From NCBI GenBank assembly GCA_025454275.1, contig JALOOS010000070.1, forward strand, positions 1 through 7,851: 7,851 bases of DNA, given 5' to 3'. Below, piece after piece: positions 1 through 5,489 of the stretch. The notes beneath the pieces were generated by a model. The model was not told the DNA's origin. It saw only the letters and a program-made list of their open reading frames with translations, and did no database searches. The stretch is from Desulfobacterales bacterium. Its GTDB lineage: Bacteria; Desulfobacterota; Desulfobacteria; Desulfobacterales; SpSt-501. Each line of letters begins with the position of its first letter. Within the stretch, counting starts at the first letter, position 1. The position numbers and the translations under genes were made by a program.

Positions 1-141
1 GAGAACCTGATCACGCCGATGATCACGGGCGTCAAGCAGTGGCGGGGCGAGCTCCCCGGGTATTGCTACCAGAAGCCGCTCGGGCGGGCGCTCCTGGCGG
101 CGGCCGCGGCGGCGGGTGCGGTCTATCTCCTGGTGCGGTGA
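1..141 (+). CDS. C-terminal end of an unrecognised protein (5' end outside window)
   Basis: An open frame runs from the first base to a TGA at 139-141 and gives 46 residues. I do not recognise the family. The visible tail has a polar part ending in the pattern WRGELPGYCYQKPLGR. After it come about 18 mostly alanine, valine and leucine residues, closing with YLLVR. That tail would fit a single C-terminal membrane anchor or a hydrophobic terminal helix. Codon use matches the other genes here, so the frame is credible although short. It converges on the cytochrome gene, with 36 bases between the two stop codons. No function is assigned. Confidence 0.6.
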   Translation, partial: ENLITPMITGVKQWRGELPGYCYQKPLGRALLAAAAAAGAVYLLVR

Positions 142-147
142 CGGGAC

Positions 148-164
148 GCCGGGGAAACGCCGGC
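148..164. terminator. Weak hairpin between convergent genes
   Basis: Bases 148-152 (GCCGG) pair with 160-164 (CCGGC) around a 7-base loop. The hairpin lies between the stop of the partial gene and the stop of the convergent cytochrome gene. On the plus strand it is followed by a pyrimidine-rich stretch with scattered Ts rather than a clean T run. It could slow polymerase from either side, but it is a poor intrinsic terminator by sequence. Confidence 0.25.
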
Positions 165-177
165 ATCCATTCCTCTT

Positions 178-636
178 CTATTTGATGCGATAGAGGTCGT
201 GACAGGCCTTGCAGCTGGCGCCGGCGGTGCCGAACTGGGGCCGGATGGCGTTGAAGTCCCCCGCTTTCGCGGCCGCGGCCAGCTTCGCGACCTCGGCCTG
301 GTTCGCCTTGGCGAGCTCCATGAATTTATCCCTCTGGGCCAGGGCCTCGGGCTTCATCTTGCTGCCCTTGTCGCTGCCGGGCATCAGGAAGGCCTCCCAG
401 GGCAGCTTGATAAGAGCGTTCACGAGATCGGCATTTTTGAGAAAAGCCTCCTGGGTGAACGCCTGCTCCCCCCTGACCACCGCCCCCATCCACGAAAAAT
501 GGGTGCCGGTGACCGACATGACCGACTGGCGGTACTTGATGGCATCCTCGGTTTTGGCGAACTGGGCGTAGACCACGCCGGCCACCAGCCCCACCATCAC
601 CAGACACAGCCCGACTGCGAAAGCCCGTTTCCGCAT
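178..636 (-). CDS. Class II cytochrome c' (periplasmic, c-type haem)
   Basis: The 152-residue product has a Sec signal peptide: MRKR, then a hydrophobic core at about residues 5-22, with probable cleavage after VYA at 22-24. The rest is a helical domain of the size expected for cytochrome c'. The haem-attachment motif C142-K-A-C145-H146 lies six residues from the C-terminus, which is diagnostic of class II cytochromes c. H146 is the expected proximal ligand. R36 and M40, in YRQSVM, sit where the family has the conserved Arg12 and the distal-pocket residue at position 16. Family members are usually high-spin periplasmic proteins that bind NO or CO and are linked to nitric-oxide tolerance. The ATG (634-636 on the complement) has a GGGGAGGAG ribosome site just upstream. 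The gene diverges from the regulator and shows no obvious functional link to the catabolic genes. Confidence 0.9.
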   Translation of the reverse strand: MRKRAFAVGLCLVMVGLVAGVVYAQFAKTEDAIKYRQSVMSVTGTHFSWMGAVVRGEQAFTQEAFLKNADLVNALIKLPWEAFLMPGSDKGSKMKPEALAQRDKFMELAKANQAEVAKLAAAAKAGDFNAIRPQFGTAGASCKACHDLYRIK

Positions 637-688
637 AACTCCTCCCCGATGATTTGATGAAGTACAACGCGTGCGGGCGGAGACGGCT

Positions 689-711
689 CCACCCTGTCAC
701 CCACCCTATCA
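689..711. repeat. Tandem imperfect 11-bp direct repeat upstream of the cytochrome c' gene
   Basis: CCACCCTGTCA (689-699) and CCACCCTATCA (701-711) match at 10 of 11 positions and are spaced 12 bp start to start. Read on the cytochrome strand the unit is TGAyAGGGTGG, about 53-75 bases before its start codon. Two copies near one helical turn apart would suit a regulator binding direct repeats on one DNA face. The role is inferred from spacing and location only. I see no convincing minus-strand -35/-10 pair next to it. Confidence 0.4.
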
Positions 712-763
712 AACTTGCTGCCAAAACCCAACCCCCGCCCTCGGCGCATGCGGCTTTTTTTCC

Positions 764-793
764 TTGACAGTTGAATTGCCCGGCTGTTATTAA
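764..793 (+). promoter_or_regulatory. Sigma70-type promoter of the RpiR-family regulator gene
   Basis: A perfect -35 hexamer TTGACA (764-769) is followed by an 18-bp spacer and a TATTAA -10 hexamer (788-793, four of six consensus bases). A run of seven Ts (755-761) lies just upstream of the -35 and could act as an UP-like element. The transcript would begin near position 800, leaving a leader of about 33 bases before the ATG at 833. The region is strikingly AT-rich compared with everything around it. Confidence 0.6.
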
Positions 794-830
794 ATTTTCA
801 TAAATTACTTTATCTGTAATTTTTTTTACA
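786..830. promoter_or_regulatory. Cluster of GTAAT-like half-sites, probable repressor operator
   Basis: TGTAA (815-819) and TTACA (826-830) form a perfect 5-bp inverted repeat with a 6-bp T-only centre, ending two bases before the start codon. Overlapping it, AAATTAC (802-808) and GTAATTT (816-822) form a perfect 7-bp inverted repeat with a 7-bp spacer. A further GTTAT at 786-790 pairs imperfectly with ATTAC at 804-808 across the -10 region. TAAATT also recurs at 791-796 and 801-806, exactly 10 bp apart. The 815-830 site closely resembles the known HexR (RpiR-family) consensus, about TGTAAT-n3-ATTACA. Position over the -10, leader and start codon suggests autorepression by the downstream regulator, which is inference. 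Confidence 0.5.
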
Positions 831-832
831 AT

Positions 833-1717
833 ATGCCTTACACTCAACTTCTCGCACAGCAGGCCGGGGAGCTGACCCCCGCTCAGCGCAAACTGTTCGA
901 CTACATCCTCGACCACGACGAGGAGGCGGTCTTTCTCAATATCCATGAGCTCTCCGAGCGGGTGGGGATCAGCGTGGCCACCGTCGTCCGGCTGTCGCGG
1001 GCGCTGGGGTTCAAGGGCTTTCCGGAGTTCCAGCAGCAGCTGCGCCGGCTCTTCAAGGAAAAACTGACCACCATCGCCCGCCTGGAGAAGAGCGGCGCGG
1101 GCGAGGCCGGCGACGGCCGCATTCTGCTGGATGTGATGCGGCGGGACATCGACAACATCACCGAGACCATGAACCAGGTGGCGACCGATGATTTCCGCCG
1201 ATTCGTCGATGCCCTGAATACGGCGGAACGAATCGTGATCGTCGGCCTGCGCAGCGCTCACTCGCTGGCGGTCTTCATGGGGGTGGCGCTGGAGTTCCTG
1301 CAGCGTGAGGTGTGGATCGCCCGGCCCGGCATCGGTGACATGTGGGACCGCATGTTTCGCCTGAGCACCGGGGACGTGGTCGTGGGCATCAGCTTTCCCC
1401 GCTACACCCGGGAAACCGTCCAGGCGCTGGCCTATGCCAAACGCCGGAGCATCCGAGCGCTCGCCATCACCGACAGCCCGGTGTCGCCCCTGGCACGGCA
1501 TGCGGATGTGGTGTTGACCGCACGCTGCAAGATGGACTCCTTCGTGGAGTCCTTCACCGCGCCCCTGAGTCTCATCAATGCGGTTGTGACCGCGGTCGGT
1601 CTCTGCCGCAAACAGGAAACGCTCTCCGGATTGAAGCAGCTCGAAGAGCTCTGGCGGGACCGGAACACATATTTCGACGGCGATAACGGCCACGGCGTCC
1701 GCCCGCTCCGAAGATAG
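833..1717 (+). CDS. RpiR/MurR-family transcriptional regulator (HTH-SIS)
   Basis: The 294-residue product has the usual two-domain length. Residues 1-77 are the RpiR-type HTH domain, with the pattern IHELSERVGISVATVVRLSR (37-56) and then LGFKGFPEFQ. Residues of about 120-265 are a SIS domain: IVIVGLRSAHSLAVF (134-148), GDVVVGISFPRYTRET (180-195) and ALAITDSPVSPLARHADVVL (209-228). SIS domains usually bind a phosphorylated sugar or related acid, so ligand-controlled repression is expected. The actual ligand cannot be read from sequence. The ATG at 833 is the only reasonable start because the frame closes at TAA 791-793 upstream. It has no Shine-Dalgarno site; the preceding bases are T-rich and form the putative operator. 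It lies upstream of, and in the same direction as, the transport and enzyme genes and is their likely regulator. Confidence 0.92.
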   Translation: MPYTQLLAQQAGELTPAQRKLFDYILDHDEEAVFLNIHELSERVGISVATVVRLSRALGFKGFPEFQQQLRRLFKEKLTTIARLEKSGAGEAGDGRILLDVMRRDIDNITETMNQVATDDFRRFVDALNTAERIVIVGLRSAHSLAVFMGVALEFLQREVWIARPGIGDMWDRMFRLSTGDVVVGISFPRYTRETVQALAYAKRRSIRALAITDSPVSPLARHADVVLTARCKMDSFVESFTAPLSLINAVVTAVGLCRKQETLSGLKQLEELWRDRNTYFDGDNGHGVRPLRR

Positions 1718-1780
1718 GCAGGCCCCCGGCCGCGGCAGGTCTTCCCATCCGCTCCGCCGCCGCCCCCCTGGCGGTTGGAG

Positions 1781-1792
1781 ACGCGGCCGCGT
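1781..1792. repeat. Perfect 12-bp palindrome in the regulator/transporter gap
   Basis: ACGCGGCCGCGT reads identically on both strands. It lies 64 bases after the regulator stop and about 95 bases before the binding-protein start, in the 169-bp gap 1718-1886. It could be an operator. In such GC-rich DNA a chance palindrome is also possible, and no second copy was noticed elsewhere in the window. Confidence 0.25.
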
Positions 1793-1815
1793 TCACTGCC
1801 ACGCGAGAGGAGGTG

Positions 1816-1890
1816 ATGCATACCGATCGGCCGCCGCGTGGGCGGCGTTCCCATCAACTCCCACATCCCAGAAGGAGGGCAGCACCATGA
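1816..1890 (+). CDS. Possible 24-codon leader ORF ending on the TAXI start codon
   Basis: AGGAGGTGAT (1808-1817) is a near-full complement of the 16S rRNA 3' tail. It runs straight into an ATG at 1816-1818. The frame encodes 24 residues rich in Arg, Pro and His and stops at TGA 1888-1890, overlapping the binding-protein ATG as ATGA. That overlap is typical of translational coupling. Against it, the ribosome site is only two bases from this ATG, which is shorter than normal, and the transporter gene has its own good ribosome site. The peptide resembles no family I know. Treat it as a candidate regulatory leader rather than an established gene. Confidence 0.25.
   Translation: MHTDRPPRGRRSHQLPHPRRRAAP
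1830..1846 (+). other. GC-rich hairpin in the TAXI gene leader
   Basis: GCCGCC (1830-1835) pairs perfectly with GGCGGC (1841-1846) around a five-base loop, giving six G-C pairs. It lies between the strong ribosome site at 1808-1817 and the binding-protein ribosome site at 1873-1879. No T run follows, so it is not an intrinsic terminator. It may shape translation or stability of the leader, and it falls inside the possible leader ORF. Confidence 0.3.
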
Positions 1891-2855
1891 AACGAACGAC
1901 ACTCATGTGGACGGCCATAATGGTGACGATGGCGCTCGGCCTTGCGCTTCAGGCCGGGGCCGATTCCCGCACCTTCCTGACCCTGGCATCCGGCAGCCCG
2001 GGCGGAGTCTACTACCCCCTCGGCGGCGGCATGGCGGTCGTGATCGAAAAGACCGTTCCGGAGCTGCGCTGTGCGGCCGAGTCCACGGGGGCCTCCGTCG
2101 AGAACTCCCGGCTGGTCGGAGGGGGCAACTCCGACATGGGCATGGTCATGGGCAGCGTCGGCTTCAAGGCCCGGGACGGCCAGCAGCCCTTCGAGAAAAA
2201 ATACGATGTCGTCGCCCTCTTCCAGATGTACCCGGCGCCCGAACACATCGTGACGACGACCAAGAGCGGGATCAAGACCATTGCCGATCTGAAGGGCAAG
2301 AAGGTCTCGATCGATGTGCCCGGCAGCGGCTGCGCCATCATGGCCGCGGCCATCCTGGAGGGGGCCGGCTTCGACCTGAAGAAAGACCTGACCATCGCGA
2401 ACCTCTCGCAGTCCGAATCGGTCCAGGCCCTGAAGGACGGGGTGGTGGACGCGGTCTTCTTCAACTTCGCCTACCCCGGCTCGGCGGTCATGGACCTGGC
2501 CGCCACCCGCGACATCGTCCTGGTTTCCTTAGATAAGGCGCTGGTCGACAAACTCCTCCAGAAATACCCTTACTACGTTCCGATCACCATTCCCCGCGGG
2601 ACTTACAGCAAGGTGGACTACGACGTGCTCTGCCTCGGGGACTCCAACGTCCTCATCGCGAACAAGGACATGAAGGAGGAGGTGGCCTACAAGATCGTCA
2701 AGGCCATCTTCAGCAACGTCAAGGAGGGGCAGTTCGCCCTGGTGAACATCCACCCGATCGCGGCGCAGCTCACCCCGGGCAACGCGGTCGTAAGCCCCCT
2801 GCCCCTGCACCCGGGAGCACAGAAGTATTTCAAGGAGATCGGCGCGCTGAAGTAA
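1887..2855 (+). CDS. TAXI-family TRAP transporter substrate-binding protein
   Basis: The 322-residue product captures a solute in the periplasm and delivers it to the fused permease encoded downstream. It has a Sec signal peptide (MKR, hydrophobic stretch about 6-21, probable cleavage after AGA at 23-25). The mature part begins with the family signature around LASGSPGGVYYPLGGGMA (33-50). It continues with STGASVENSRLVGGGNSDMG (66-85) and the lobe-2 segment LKGKKVSIDVPGSG (135-148), and later has IPRGTYSKVDYDV (235-247) near the C-terminal lobe. Length is normal for TAXI proteins. The ATG has an AAGGAGGG site (1872-1879) at good spacing. Substrates of TAXI systems are poorly known; glutamate or other carboxylates have been suggested for some. 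The enzymes downstream point to an amino or keto acid, which is inference. Confidence 0.93.
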   Translation: MKRTTLMWTAIMVTMALGLALQAGADSRTFLTLASGSPGGVYYPLGGGMAVVIEKTVPELRCAAESTGASVENSRLVGGGNSDMGMVMGSVGFKARDGQQPFEKKYDVVALFQMYPAPEHIVTTTKSGIKTIADLKGKKVSIDVPGSGCAIMAAAILEGAGFDLKKDLTIANLSQSESVQALKDGVVDAVFFNFAYPGSAVMDLAATRDIVLVSLDKALVDKLLQKYPYYVPITIPRGTYSKVDYDVLCLGDSNVLIANKDMKEEVAYKIVKAIFSNVKEGQFALVNIHPIAAQLTPGNAVVSPLPLHPGAQKYFKEIGALK

Positions 2856-2860
2856 ACCAA

Positions 2861-2874
2861 CCGGCCTCGGCCGG
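2861..2874 (+). other. Intercistronic hairpin after the binding-protein stop
   Basis: CCGGC (2861-2865) and GCCGG (2870-2874) form a perfect GC stem closed by a CTCG tetraloop, five bases after the TAXI stop codon. No T run follows. A stable hairpin directly after a binding-protein gene is a familiar device in transport operons. It protects the upstream message so the binding protein is made in excess over the permease. That role is inferred here. Confidence 0.4.
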
Positions 2875-2906
2875 GGGCGGCCGGAGTCGCGGCAGGGTCG
2901 GGCCAA

Positions 2907-2920
2907 CGGCGCCTCCGCCG
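2907..2920 (+). other. Hairpin just ahead of the DUF1850 ribosome site
   Basis: CGGCG (2907-2911) pairs with CGCCG (2916-2920) around a CCTC loop and ends one base before the GGGAGAAG ribosome site at 2922-2929. With the hairpin at 2861-2874 it fills most of the 77-bp gap. It may limit initiation on the DUF1850 gene or add to 3'-end protection of the upstream message. There is no experimental basis in the sequence beyond the pairing. Confidence 0.3.
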
Positions 2921-2932
2921 CGGGAGAAGCGA

Positions 2933-3442
2933 ATGCGTGCACTCTGTCACACCCTAAGGCAGGTGGTGATCCCGGCGGTTGCCTTGGCGTTGCTGCTCGT
3001 CGTCGGGCCGGCTCCCGCATCGGGGGCCGGCGCCGCCCGGTTCCACCTCGAGGTGGTGCAGCGGGCGAATGAGCGCGTGCTCTGGTCTCATCCGGTCCAG
3101 GCCGGCGACCGCTTCTTCCTCGACTACCGCCACTCCTCCGATCACACCCCGGTGCACGATATTTTCATGGTCACCGCGGAAGGCACCTTCCTCCTGGTCG
3201 AAGAGCGCTTCGACTGGTACGGCTCCGGCCTGGAGTTCCACCCGTCGGCGCACATCTCCCAGTCCGCCGCCGGAACCCGGGTTCACCTGCAAAGGCCTTT
3301 TGTGCAGATACCGCTCAGGGTCGGGGAGGTCGCGCAGCATGTCCTGACGGTGCATCAGACGCGCCTGCCGCTCTTGAGCATCGCCGAGGGGAGGGAATCT
3401 GTATGCATCCGAATCACCCGCCAAGCGGCGGAAAGCCGGTAG
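2933..3442 (+). CDS. DUF1850 protein of the TAXI-TRAP operon
   Basis: The 169-residue product has an N-terminal hydrophobic segment (about 11-26) followed by small residues (APASGAGA), so it is probably exported by Sec. The remainder matches the DUF1850 pattern: FFLDYRHSSDHTPVHDIF (61-78), then ERFDWYGSGLEFHP (91-104) and a short beta-rich C-terminal part. DUF1850 genes repeatedly sit between or beside TAXI binding-protein and fused-permease genes and are thought to be accessory to those transporters. Their biochemical role is unknown. The ATG has GGGAGAAG at suitable spacing. The 3' end overlaps the permease frame by 40 bases if the permease starts at 3403, which implies translational coupling. 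Confidence 0.85.
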   Translation: MRALCHTLRQVVIPAVALALLLVVGPAPASGAGAARFHLEVVQRANERVLWSHPVQAGDRFFLDYRHSSDHTPVHDIFMVTAEGTFLLVEERFDWYGSGLEFHPSAHISQSAAGTRVHLQRPFVQIPLRVGEVAQHVLTVHQTRLPLLSIAEGRESVCIRITRQAAESR

Positions 3443-5445
3443 ATGCCCGAGGAGTCGCCCCGGAGGCCTCGGTCGTGGGGGCGCCGGACGCGACCGATGC
3501 CCAAAAAGCCCAGGAGGTCCTGGAACGTTTCGAAAAAAAGCGCAGCTACAGCGGGACCCCCTCCGCCTTGATCACCGTCATCGCCGTCCTGACCTCGTTT
3601 TATCACCTGGCCTATGCCTATTGGCACCCGTTTTTCGCCCTGGACCACCGGGCGCTGCACTGGCTCTTCATGTCGACCCTGGTTTTCATCCTCTACCCCT
3701 TCTCCCGCAAGCGCTCCCCTCGCCACCGGATCTCGGTGGTCGACGGCCTCCTCCTGGCCGGCTCCGTGGGGATCTGCCTCTGGATCTTCGTCAACTCGAC
3801 GGCGATCATGAACCGGGCCGGGGCCTACCACCCGCAGGACGTCGTTCTCGGCACCGCCCTCGTCGTCATCGTGCTCGAGGCGGCCCGGCGCTCCACCGGC
3901 CCGGCGGTGCCGCTCATCGCGCTGGTGTTCATCGGCTACACCTTGTTCGGCCGCTACCTGCCGGAGGCCTTGAGCCACCGGGGCTACAGCGTCGAGCGGT
4001 TGAGCACCTACCTCTCGCTCTCGACGGACGGGATTTTCGGGGTGCCCATGGGGGTGTCGGCCAACTTCATCCTGCTCTTCATCCTCTACGGGGCGCTGCT
4101 GCGCAAGACCGGCGCGGGGCAGTTCTTCACCGACGTGGCCTTCGCCCTGACCGGCTGGACCAAGGGGGGACCCGCCAAGGCGGCCGTGGTCTCGAGCACC
4201 TTCTTCGGGATGATCTCCGGCAGTTCGGTGGCCAACACCGTGACGACCGGCTCCTTCACCATCCCGCTCATGAAACGCACCGGGTACCCCAGCCATTTCG
4301 CCGCCGGGGTGGAGGCCTCCTCCTCCACCATGGGCCAGATCATGCCGCCGATCATGGGGGCGGCGGCCTTCATCATGGCGGAGTTTCTGGGCATCTCCTA
4401 TTTCAAGGTGTGCGTGGCGGCGGCCATTCCCGCCGTGCTGGCCTTCTTCGCCACCTTCATGCAGGTGCACTTCCGGGCCGTGGCGCTGGGGCTGAGCGGG
4501 ATGCCGCGCAGCGAGCTGCCGAACATCGGCGCGGCCTTCGCCAAGGGGTGGCACCACCTGTTTTCCATTTTTCTGCTGGTCTACTTTCTCATGCAGGACT
4601 TCTCTCCGGAGCGGGCGGTCTTCTGGGCCATCCTGGCCACCATCGGCTCCTCCCTCCTGATGTGCCTGGTGCGCCGGGAGCCGCTGAAGGCCTTCGGGCG
4701 CCTGGTGCTCGAGGGGCTGGCCGAGGGCGCTGTCGGCGCCGTGGAGGTGGCCGCCGCCTGCGCGGCGGCGGGCATCATCATCGGGTCGATCACCATGACG
4801 GGCCTCGGCATCAAGTTTTCCTCCCTCGTGGTGGACGCTTCGATGGGCCGCCTCTTCCTCGCGCTGCCCTTCACGATGATCGCCTGCCTGTTTCTCGGCA
4901 TGGGGGTGCCGACCACGGCGCAATACGTCATCATCTCCTCGTTGGTGGCGCCGGCCCTGGTGCAGATGGGGGTGGAGGCGATCGCCGCCCACCTCTTCAT
5001 CCTCTATTTCGGCACCCGGGCCGACATCACCCCGCCGGTGGCGCTGGCGGCCTATGCGGGGGCCGGCATTGCGGGTTCGGACCCCTGGAAAACCGGGGTC
5101 TCCGCCTTCCAGCTGGGGATCGCAGGCTTCATCATCCCCTTCATGTTCATCTATGCCCGGGAGCTGCTCTGCATCGGCAGCCTCGGCCCGATCCTGCTCG
5201 CGCTGGTTTCGGCGATGCTGGGGGTGACCAGCCTGGCGGCCGCCGTCCAACGCTGCCTGCTGACAAGAACGAAATGGTATGAGGTCCTTGCGCTCTACGT
5301 TGTGGCCTTCATGCTGATCAAGCCCGGCCTGCTGACCGATATCATCGGGGGCGGCCTGTTCGCGGGGATCTTGGCGCGGCAATGGTACATCCTGAAAAGC
5401 CGGCCGGTGGCGGTCGTCGAAAACCCGGTTCCACCGTCGCTCTGA
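3403..5445 (+). CDS. TRAP transporter fused permease (4TM/12TM), TAXI type
   Basis: The 680-residue inner-membrane protein combines the small (DctQ-like) and large (DctM-like) TRAP subunits, as is normal for TAXI systems. It drives solute import with an ion gradient. A hydrophilic N-terminus (1-53) leads into membrane segments near 54-75, 86-100, 112-131 and 148-186. The DctM-like part follows, with GMISGSSVANTVTTGS (269-284), the EASSSTMGQIMPPIMGAAAF stretch (304-323), FLGMGVPTTAQYVI (497-510) and DITPPVALAAYAGAGIAGSDP (541-561). These glycine/proline-rich re-entrant signatures recur in both halves of TRAP permeases. The start is uncertain. ATG 3403 has GGAGG eight bases upstream but overlaps the DUF1850 gene. 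GTG 3475 (residue 25) also has GGAGG (3462-3466) eight bases upstream and avoids the overlap. I keep the ATG. The aminotransferase gene follows after 44 bases. Confidence 0.93.
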   Translation: MHPNHPPSGGKPVDARGVAPEASVVGAPDATDAQKAQEVLERFEKKRSYSGTPSALITVIAVLTSFYHLAYAYWHPFFALDHRALHWLFMSTLVFILYPFSRKRSPRHRISVVDGLLLAGSVGICLWIFVNSTAIMNRAGAYHPQDVVLGTALVVIVLEAARRSTGPAVPLIALVFIGYTLFGRYLPEALSHRGYSVERLSTYLSLSTDGIFGVPMGVSANFILLFILYGALLRKTGAGQFFTDVAFALTGWTKGGPAKAAVVSSTFFGMISGSSVANTVTTGSFTIPLMKRTGYPSHFAAGVEASSSTMGQIMPPIMGAAAFIMAEFLGISYFKVCVAAAIPAVLAFFATFMQVHFRAVALGLSGMPRSELPNIGAAFAKGWHHLFSIFLLVYFLMQDFSPERAVFWAILATIGSSLLMCLVRREPLKAFGRLVLEGLAEGAVGAVEVAAACAAAGIIIGSITMTGLGIKFSSLVVDASMGRLFLALPFTMIACLFLGMGVPTTAQYVIISSLVAPALVQMGVEAIAAHLFILYFGTRADITPPVALAAYAGAGIAGSDPWKTGVSAFQLGIAGFIIPFMFIYARELLCIGSLGPILLALVSAMLGVTSLAAAVQRCLLTRTKWYEVLALYVVAFMLIKPGLLTDIIGGGLFAGILARQWYILKSRPVAVVENPVPPSL

Positions 5446-5489
5446 ACTCGGGTAGCGCCGAAGATTTCCCAGGAAAGGAGCCGATTGTC

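Noticed and set aside
719..724. Sigma54-like TGGCA on the minus strand ahead of the cytochrome gene
   Set aside because: The required GG-n10-GC spacing is not met, and the -12 element (TTGCA-like) is absent.
735..761. Stem CCGC/GCGG followed by seven Ts, as an intrinsic terminator
   Set aside because: The stem has only four pairs with an 11-base loop, and no plus-strand gene lies upstream to terminate. The T run more likely belongs to the promoter region.
326..1693. 455-residue minus-strand frame spanning part of the cytochrome gene, the intergenic region and the regulator
   Set aside because: It crosses a clear promoter/operator region and two real genes in other frames, and it has no recognisable motif.
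3355..5382. 675-residue open frame on the minus strand opposite the permease
   Set aside because: It is a mirror of GC-biased third positions in the permease gene. The product is a low-complexity run of Arg, Gly, His, Asp and Glu with no family motif, while the plus strand carries clear TRAP signatures.
5382..5489. N-terminal 36-residue extension of the aminotransferase from ATG 5382
   Set aside because: It overlaps the permease and lacks a ribosome site, while ATG 5490 has AAAGGAG at good spacing and matches the usual N-terminus.
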